Shown: positions 35,654 to 40,963 of the stretch, piece by piece
Numbering within the stretch: the first letter of the stretch is position 1
Layout of the letters: each line of letters opens with the position of its first letter
NCBI RefSeq assembly: GCF_028599055.1
Contig: NZ_JAQRMS010000002.1
Span: 1-40,963 of the forward strand
DNA length: 40,963 bases
Direction: 5' to 3'
From: Candidatus Thioglobus sp.
Lineage (GTDB): Bacteria > Pseudomonadota > Gammaproteobacteria > PS1 > Pseudothioglobaceae
Made by a program: the position numbers and the translations under genes
The notes under the pieces: model-generated
What the model saw: only the letters and a program-made list of their open reading frames with translations
The model's database searches: none
What the model was told of the DNA's origin: nothing

Positions 35654-36304
35654 ATGAATTACATTAAACAAATGTTTGAGTTGCAACAGCAACTTAACGA
35701 TGCTACGAACGGCACAATTTGGACTGAAGGCGCTACCAAAGAAGGGCGTCAGATTTCATGGTTACGTTGTATTTATATGGAAGCCGCTGAAGCCATTGAC
35801 TCATTCAACTGGAAGCACTGGAAGGATATTGAAGCCAAACCTGATCTTGATAATGCCAAAGTAGAGTTGGTTGATATTTGGCATTTTCTGATGTCTGAAG
35901 CCATTCATTTTGGTGATGCGGGCTTTGCAGAAATTTATAACGATATGCAGCCTGAGCGTGACACTGATCCTGAAAAATTGGTGGAAATTTTAGAAAAAAT
36001 GATTGCCACTGCAGCAAGTGCTAATGTTGACCAATCACAAAATTCTTTATACCAATTATTTGCCTTGTTTTTCCAGGCCATTGCACACATGGAAATGGAT
36101 GTACCTGAGCTTTACAGGCGCTATTTGGTTAAAAACCAGCTTAATACATTCAGACAAGATCACGGCTATAAAGATGGCTCTTATGTGAAGATGTGGGGCG
36201 AGGTTGAAGATAACGTAATTGCCTTTAATATCATGGATGATAATCCAGAATTCACATCCGAACAGCTTTACGAACAACTAGAATCAGCCTATCCGGCTAA
36301 GTAG
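35654..36304 (+). CDS. Dimeric-type all-alpha dUTP diphosphatase
   Basis: A 216-residue all-alpha NTP pyrophosphohydrolase of the dUTPase_2 family. The metal-binding helices are visible as MEAAEAID (ExxE-type, near residues 41-48) and KVELVDIWHF (ExxD, near 72-81), with TNGTIWTEG and SFNWKHWK as substrate-site segments. The protein would hydrolyse dUTP, and often dUDP, to dUMP. Most gammaproteobacteria use the unrelated trimeric Dut; the dimeric type is better known from epsilonproteobacteria, kinetoplastids and phages. No Shine-Dalgarno is evident. The MoxR gene starts 6 bp later. Confidence 0.9.
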   Translation: MNYIKQMFELQQQLNDATNGTIWTEGATKEGRQISWLRCIYMEAAEAIDSFNWKHWKDIEAKPDLDNAKVELVDIWHFLMSEAIHFGDAGFAEIYNDMQPERDTDPEKLVEILEKMIATAASANVDQSQNSLYQLFALFFQAIAHMEMDVPELYRRYLVKNQLNTFRQDHGYKDGSYVKMWGEVEDNVIAFNIMDDNPEFTSEQLYEQLESAYPAK

Positions 36305-36310
36305 TCCCAG

Positions 36311-37258
36311 ATGTCCGTCATGATCGAAGCCATAAAATCCGAGATTCAAAAAGTTATTATCGGTCAAGAAAGCTTAGTTGATAATTTATTGATTGGGCTG
36401 ATTTCTGGTGGGCATATCTTGGTAGAAAGTGTACCAGGACTGGCAAAAACTACAGCAATCAACACACTGGCAAAAGCACTGGGCATTGACTTTAAGCGCA
36501 TACAGTTTACTCCTGATTTATTACCTAGTGATTTAACGGGTTCGCAAATATACAATCCAAAAAGTGGCGAATTTAGCATTAAGCAAGGGCCAATTTTTAC
36601 TAACTTATTACTGGCTGATGAAATTAACCGTTCGCCTGCTAAAGTGCAATCGGCACTGCTAGAAGTTATGGCTGAAAAGCAAGTGACCATTGCCAATGAG
36701 AGCTTTAAAATTGATGAACCGTTTTTAGTGATGGCTACACAAAACCCTGTTGAACAAGAGGGCACTTATCAGTTGCCTGAAGCTCAGCTTGATCGTTTTA
36801 TGCTCAAAACAACTCTGGACTACAATACACCAGAAGAAGAGCTGGAGGTTGTTAACCGAGTGGCAGTTAACGGATTTGAAACGGTTAATCAAGTGGCCAA
36901 TATTGAAGATATCAACGAGCTACGTTTAGCATTTAATCAAGTGCATATGGATGAAGCGGTTAAGCAATACATTATTGAAATTGTGTTTGCAACGCGCTAT
37001 CCAGAAAATTACGGTTTATCTGACATTAAAGAACTGATTGAGTTTGGTGCCAGTCCAAGAGCCAGTATTGATTTATTTAAGGCCAGCTGCGCCAAGGCGC
37101 TTATACGCGGCAATGATTTTGTCACCCCGCTTGATATTGCCAGTGTGGTAATCGAAGTATTACAACATCGAATTGTGCTTAGCTATCAGGCGCAAGCTCA
37201 AGGGGTTGATGCACAATCAATTATCCAGAAAATACTCAAGGCAATCAAAACGCCTTAA
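36311..37258 (+). CDS. MoxR family AAA+ ATPase of the Bat-type operon
   Basis: A 315-residue classical MoxR ATPase. The Walker A motif reads SVPGLAKT (residues 40-47; most relatives have GVPGLAKT), Walker B is LLADEINR (Asp103, Glu104), and TQNPVEQEGTYQLPEAQLDRF is the family sensor region. It heads MoxR-DUF58-DUF4381-VWA-VWA-TPR-BatD, known as the aerotolerance (Bat) type cluster. MoxR proteins are thought to act as chaperones with the VWA partners. It lies 6 bp after the dUTPase and 9 bp before the DUF58 gene. Confidence 0.93.
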   Translation: MSVMIEAIKSEIQKVIIGQESLVDNLLIGLISGGHILVESVPGLAKTTAINTLAKALGIDFKRIQFTPDLLPSDLTGSQIYNPKSGEFSIKQGPIFTNLLLADEINRSPAKVQSALLEVMAEKQVTIANESFKIDEPFLVMATQNPVEQEGTYQLPEAQLDRFMLKTTLDYNTPEEELEVVNRVAVNGFETVNQVANIEDINELRLAFNQVHMDEAVKQYIIEIVFATRYPENYGLSDIKELIEFGASPRASIDLFKASCAKALIRGNDFVTPLDIASVVIEVLQHRIVLSYQAQAQGVDAQSIIQKILKAIKTP

Positions 37259-37267
37259 CTTGCCATT

Positions 37268-38080
37268 ATGTTAGCTCAAGAGATTCTACTGCGTGCTAAA
37301 AAATGTGTTTTTACCAATAAATCAGCAGGAGCGTTATCCAAAATACGCGGTGACGGCCTAGATTTCTGTGAAATTCGACCTTATGAAGCAGGCGATGACA
37401 TTCGCAAAATAAACTTTAGTGCCAGTGGCAAAACTGGCGAACTGCAAACCAATATTTTTAACGAAAACAAACAAATTAACGTGGTGATCTGCATCATGCT
37501 TTCCGGTAGCTTGCATTTTGGCTCTCAGCGCTTAAAAAGCGAACTGATTGCTGAAATAATTGCCTTGCTGAGTTGCTCTTCTATACGCCAGCACAATCAA
37601 ACAAAATTAGTGTTTTTTAATCAAAAACAACAATACGAATACCAGCTTAAACACACTGGCGATGTGCTAAATATGATTGAAAAAATACTTGCCTGGGATT
37701 TGTTAACCATTCAATCTAATTTTAAATCATTGGATGATTACTTATTGCAGCAAGCGAAATCAATGGTATTTATTATTGGCGATTTTTATCAGCAGTTTGA
37801 TTTTTCTCGCATCGCTCATAAACATCAAGCTAACGCGCTAATGGTTCGTGACAAACTTGAGGAAAGCCCTAGGTTTGCAGCAGAGTTAGATTTGGTAAGC
37901 GCCTCAGATAACGTTAGTATTGAGGCCAATATGAATAAACAATTAGCCTTGAAATTTAACCAAAAACTACAACAACTTGATGATCAGCTTATTAATCAGT
38001 GCATGATACATGGCATAAATATTGGCAAACTTTATACGCATGATGATGCCTTTATAAGGCTCAGTCAGTTGCTACATTAA
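37268..38080 (+). CDS. DUF58 domain-containing protein
   Basis: A 270-residue cytoplasmic protein. The DUF58 core is visible as GDGLDFCEIRPYEAGDDIRKINFSAS (residues 28-54), where relatives usually have a tryptophan in place of FS before the basic residue. A VWA-like fold without a complete metal-site motif follows (MLSGSLHFG). DUF58 proteins are constant companions of MoxR, and their biochemical role is unknown. The stop overlaps the next ATG (TAATG). Confidence 0.9.
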   Translation: MLAQEILLRAKKCVFTNKSAGALSKIRGDGLDFCEIRPYEAGDDIRKINFSASGKTGELQTNIFNENKQINVVICIMLSGSLHFGSQRLKSELIAEIIALLSCSSIRQHNQTKLVFFNQKQQYEYQLKHTGDVLNMIEKILAWDLLTIQSNFKSLDDYLLQQAKSMVFIIGDFYQQFDFSRIAHKHQANALMVRDKLEESPRFAAELDLVSASDNVSIEANMNKQLALKFNQKLQQLDDQLINQCMIHGINIGKLYTHDDAFIRLSQLLH

Positions 38081-38439
38081 TGAAAGGCTTAAAAGACATT
38101 AAACCGTTAGTTAATATTGAGGATGGCTCACTGTTTGTTACTGCCAGCTTAATACTAGCATTGCTATTAATTATTGGCTTTAGCTATTGGAAGTTTTTTA
38201 AATCAACGCAAGACAGGCGCATCGCAGTAGCTTTAGAGAAATTACACAACCTTGATTTTTCTAATAGCAAGGAAACTGCTTATACGTTTAAGCGTTATGC
38301 ACACGTTGTATCTAATGCAGATAACACCAATCAGCTTAATCAAATTAACCACGAATTAGCCCAGTATAAATACAAACCACAGGTGGCTGAACTTGACCCA
38401 GCCCTGGTGCAAAAAATTAAGGCATTTATTCATGTTTAG
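38080..38439 (+). CDS. DUF4381 domain-containing small membrane protein
   Basis: A 119-residue protein with one transmembrane helix (about residues 23-43, LFVTASLILALLLIIGF) followed by a basic, helical cytoplasmic part. Position between DUF58 and the first VWA gene, and the N-terminal LKDIKP with a central membrane span, fit the DUF4381 members of Bat operons, although the sequence itself is weakly conserved. Its last codons overlap the next gene start (ATGTTTAG). Confidence 0.75.
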   Translation: MKGLKDIKPLVNIEDGSLFVTASLILALLLIIGFSYWKFFKSTQDRRIAVALEKLHNLDFSNSKETAYTFKRYAHVVSNADNTNQLNQINHELAQYKYKPQVAELDPALVQKIKAFIHV

Positions 38440-39325
38440 CTTTGAATACCCTTATGTATTGTTGATTATCTTGCCTAGTGCAGCCTGCCTGTTTTTGTGC
38501 AAAGAGAAAAAACGCGCTATTTATTTTCCAAATGTCGCTCTGGTGAGTAGCTTGGCCAGATCCAAGCAAATACTGCTTAATAGCTTAAGACTCTGTATTC
38601 TTAGCTTAATCATCATTGGTCTCGCTAGCCCAATTAAAACCGAACAAATTATATTAGACAATACCCAGGGTCATGAAATATCCATTATCTTGGATGCCTC
38701 GGGTTCAATGGCCAGTCATAACAAATTTACCATTGTTAAAGAAATTATTGCTGATTTTATTGCCAAGCGAACTACTGATAAATTAGCATTAAGCGTTTTT
38801 GCTGATTTTGCCTACACCGTTGTACCACTCACTTATGACAAAAAAAGCGTGATTAAAATGCTTAACAATATCGACATAGGTGTCGCTGGTAAGCGCAAAA
38901 CCGCCTTATATGAGGCGCTATTTTTAAGTGTTAAATTGTTCAACAAATCCAAGTCAAAAGAGCGGATTGCTGTTTTACTCACCGACGGGCGAGACAATAC
39001 CGACAGCGTCCCTTTAGAAATGGCGATTGAACGCGCCAAAGAAAATCAAATCAAGGTTTATACGGTCGCCGTTGGCGACCCAAGAGATTACAATGGCGAC
39101 GTATTGAATTACATTGCTCAAAGCACACAAGCAAAGTTTTTTACAGCAAACAATAAACAGGCTATTGAGGCAATCTACCAACAAATTAACCAACTTGAAA
39201 AAAGTGATATTAATCTCAATAAATATGAGAAAAAAACCTATTACTTTCAATATCCAATTGGCTTAGCATTGTTATTATTATTGATTTATTTCTGGCGGAA
39301 AAACACATGGATTTTGAACAAATAA
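38432..39325 (+). CDS. batA: VWA domain membrane protein, BatA-like
   Basis: A 297-residue protein from the ATG at 38432 (MFSFEYPYVLL); the ORF track starts 39 nt upstream inside the DUF4381 gene. It has N-terminal membrane segments (about 7-22 and 50-67), a VWA domain with the complete metal-site motif DASGS (residues 88-92) and TDGRDN, and a C-terminal transmembrane helix (about 272-290). In Bacteroides and Francisella, Bat/MoxR clusters help against oxidative and envelope stress. It overlaps the following VWA gene by 19 bp. Confidence 0.88.
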   Translation: MFSFEYPYVLLIILPSAACLFLCKEKKRAIYFPNVALVSSLARSKQILLNSLRLCILSLIIIGLASPIKTEQIILDNTQGHEISIILDASGSMASHNKFTIVKEIIADFIAKRTTDKLALSVFADFAYTVVPLTYDKKSVIKMLNNIDIGVAGKRKTALYEALFLSVKLFNKSKSKERIAVLLTDGRDNTDSVPLEMAIERAKENQIKVYTVAVGDPRDYNGDVLNYIAQSTQAKFFTANNKQAIEAIYQQINQLEKSDINLNKYEKKTYYFQYPIGLALLLLLIYFWRKNTWILNK

Positions 39326-40257
39326 TACCGCTATACCTGCTAATACCAACCGCCTTGCTTTGGTTTTTTATCCATAGCAAAGGCAGCCACATTGAAGATC
39401 TTTTTTCTGCTGAAGTGCTAGAAAAAATTAGCTTAAATCGTCATAAAACCACCACCAAAACACGACTTAAGCTGCTGCTAATAAGCTTAATGCTGCTATT
39501 ATTGGCATTAAGCCAACCCACCCTTAAAGAGGGAGAAATCAAGCTTAATAAACATTTGAGTGATATTGTTGTGGCCATAGATATGTCCAAGTCCATGTTG
39601 GCTAATGATATCTATCCTAATCGGTTTGAATTTTCGAAAAATAAACTACTAACCAATTTAGACAAGGTGCTTGATTCTCGCGTTGCAATTTTAGGCTTTG
39701 CCAATCAGTCATTCTTAATTTCACCGTTAACAGATGATCTGTCAAGTTTAAAGTTTCTCATTAAAAATCTACGCCTAGATAGCATTAGTCTAACAGGCAC
39801 TAGCATTGGTAGCATTTTAAAATCAGCCAACGGCTTATTTGATGCAAACTCAACCAAGCAATTGCTATTATTAACAGATGGGGGTGAAGGTGAGGATTTC
39901 AGCAATGAAATTGACTTTGCCAACGAGCATGATATTCAAGTGTTTATTTATGATGTATCAACTCAACAGGGTAGTAGCATCCATACTGAAACTGGAATTT
40001 TGGAGGATATTAATGGCAATTTAGTTATTGTAAAAGAAAATCTAGCTATTAAACAATTGAGCAAAAAGACTAATGGTAAATATTTAAAATTCTCATTGAA
40101 TAATGACGATTTGTCAAACTTCATCAACAAATTTAAAACCCTTTCAAGCCAAAAAAATACTACCATTATCCAAAAACGTCAGCTGTTTTACTATCCGCTG
40201 ATATTGGCACTGCTATTGTTATTCATGGCATTTTTCTCGCTGCCGAAAAAATCATGA
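39307..40257 (+). CDS. batB: VWA domain membrane protein, BatB-like
   Basis: A 316-residue protein with the same plan as its upstream neighbour: membrane segments near residues 8-23 and 54-70, a VWA domain with DMSKSM (residues 92-97) and TDGGEGEDF, and a C-terminal helix ending in LLLFMAFFSLPKKS. MSKSML with NDIYPNR following is typical of BatB. It overlaps batA by 19 bp and the TPR gene by 4 bp (ATGA), so it is strongly coupled. Confidence 0.9.
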   Translation: MDFEQIIPLYLLIPTALLWFFIHSKGSHIEDLFSAEVLEKISLNRHKTTTKTRLKLLLISLMLLLLALSQPTLKEGEIKLNKHLSDIVVAIDMSKSMLANDIYPNRFEFSKNKLLTNLDKVLDSRVAILGFANQSFLISPLTDDLSSLKFLIKNLRLDSISLTGTSIGSILKSANGLFDANSTKQLLLLTDGGEGEDFSNEIDFANEHDIQVFIYDVSTQQGSSIHTETGILEDINGNLVIVKENLAIKQLSKKTNGKYLKFSLNNDDLSNFINKFKTLSSQKNTTIIQKRQLFYYPLILALLLLFMAFFSLPKKS

Positions 40258-40856
40258 AGCTTATTTTTTTATTACTATTGCCTATTAATGCTCAAGCTGG
40301 CTTGCTTGATTTTCTTAATATTTATCAAGCAAATACAGCCTACGAACAAAAAGATTTTAAACTTGCTGGTGAAAAATTCGCCGCCGTTGACAATGATTTT
40401 GCGCGACTCAATCAGGCTAACAGCTTATACAAACAAGGCTTGTATCAACAATCCCTAGATAAGTATCAGCTCATCAAACACAAGTCATTAGATTTTGATC
40501 GTTTGTATAATTCAGGCAATGCTTTTGCTAAATCAGGCAAAATCAATGAGGCGATTGAAAGTTACGAGGCAGCATTAAAAATACGCAAAGATAAAGATGC
40601 TGAATTTAATCTAGCATTACTCAAAAAACAAAAAAGAAAAAAATCAAAAAAAAGTAAAGACAAAAAAAATAACAAGAAAGAAAAGTCGCCTCAAAAAAAA
40701 CCAAAGAAAGGTAAATCTAACAATAAACAACAGCAAAAACAAAAGCTAAGCACCATCAAACAGCAACGATGGGAAAAAGCACTAAACAAAAAACTAAGAA
40801 CACTAATGATTCCACTAAACCAACCAACAGACAATCATGAACAAAATCCTTGGTAG
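40254..40856 (+). CDS. batC: TPR-repeat protein with lysine-rich linker, BatC-like
   Basis: A 200-residue protein with a signal peptide (about residues 1-15, ending AQA). Two to three TPR units follow (about 25-120), including YNSGNAFAKSGKINEAIESYEAAL. Then comes a very lysine-rich low-complexity stretch (about 122-165) and a short C-terminal helix with QQRWEKALNKKL. BatC proteins act in the periplasm with the VWA proteins. The coding sequence of the lysine-rich part contains several runs of seven or eight A. Confidence 0.85.
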   Translation: MKLIFLLLLPINAQAGLLDFLNIYQANTAYEQKDFKLAGEKFAAVDNDFARLNQANSLYKQGLYQQSLDKYQLIKHKSLDFDRLYNSGNAFAKSGKINEAIESYEAALKIRKDKDAEFNLALLKKQKRKKSKKSKDKKNNKKEKSPQKKPKKGKSNNKQQQKQKLSTIKQQRWEKALNKKLRTLMIPLNQPTDNHEQNPW

Positions 40857-40963
40857 TTGTTTACTATTACTCAGCATTCCCGCACTAGCCATTAGCAAAT
40901 CCAGTGTCAACCAATCTTGGTTTTACCCAGGCGATGAAGTTGTTTTGACATTAAGTGCTAACG
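40837..40963 (+). CDS. batD: BatD-like protein (5' end only, cut by window edge)
   Basis: I translated this from the sequence; it is too short for the ORF track. From the ATG at 40837 the frame stays open to the edge, giving 42 residues: a signal peptide (MNKILGSCLLLLSIPALA) and the start of a mature domain (QSWFYPGDEVVLTLSAN). That pattern is typical of the first beta domain in BatD proteins, which follow BatC. It overlaps batC by 20 bp. The identity rests mainly on position, so it is moderate. Confidence 0.65.
   Translation, partial: MNKILGSCLLLLSIPALAISKSSVNQSWFYPGDEVVLTLSAN

Overview
The window is a dense, low-GC bacterial chromosome segment (clearly A/T-biased by eye; GC not computed) made almost entirely of housekeeping genes, with no intergenic gap over 300 bp and no tRNA, rRNA, insertion sequence, phage gene or CRISPR array that I could see. 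The gene content is gammaproteobacterial: BamA/RseP, LptD with the C...C...CC cysteine pattern, SurA, HflKC, RNase T, ApaG/ApaH and the pdxA-rsmA-apaG-apaH and ybeD-lipB-lipA orders. Together with the compact AT-rich style and the NO-related genes, this suits the marine sulfur-oxidising SUP05/Candidatus Thioglobus group or a related symbiont. That assignment is inference from gene content; I could not run a search.

Layout. 1-2785 (minus): a DUF971 gene, rseP and a bamA cut by the left edge (envelope stress protease and outer-membrane assembly). 2879-3691 (plus): dapF (lysine/murein). 3688-6569 (minus): pdxA-rsmA-apaG-apaH, fully overlapping. 6570-6798: AT-rich divergent promoter region. 6799-11407 (plus): an RND efflux adaptor and pump, closed by a perfect 19-bp bidirectional terminator. 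11503-13354 (minus): ybeD-lipB-lipA for lipoate synthesis. 13418-17733 (plus): a five-gene block of MoxR-type AAA ATPase, NnrS, hemerythrin-like protein, HExxH/VWA protein and rhodanese, which looks like a nitric-oxide/metal-centre maintenance unit. 17725-21543 (minus): lptD-surA-rlmB. 21678-29543 (plus): hflK-hflC-hisZ-purA-rnr-nhaA, followed by another bidirectional terminator. 29599-31293 (minus): ilvD. 31358-32394 (plus): a stand-alone acetyltransferase resembling the C-terminal domain of ArgA, then rnt. 32376-34640 (minus): pxpA-pxpB-pxpC (5-oxoprolinase). 34675-40963 (plus): a DUF808 membrane protein, an all-alpha dimeric-type dUTPase, and a MoxR/Bat operon (MoxR, DUF58, DUF4381, two VWA proteins, a TPR protein and the start of a BatD-like gene) cut by the right edge.

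The window holds two independent MoxR-plus-VWA systems. One is a classical membrane/periplasmic Bat-type operon. The other is a cytoplasmic AAA plus HExxH/VWA pair wrapped around NnrS and a hemerythrin, and it is the best candidate here for a poorly described system. Other points worth a second look are the methionine/glycine-rich hairpin tip of the RND adaptor, the lysine-to-arginine change in the RND proton relay, the one-domain SurA, the split of the lptD-surA-pdxA-rsmA-apaGH cluster, the dimeric dUTPase and the stand-alone ArgA-like GNAT.
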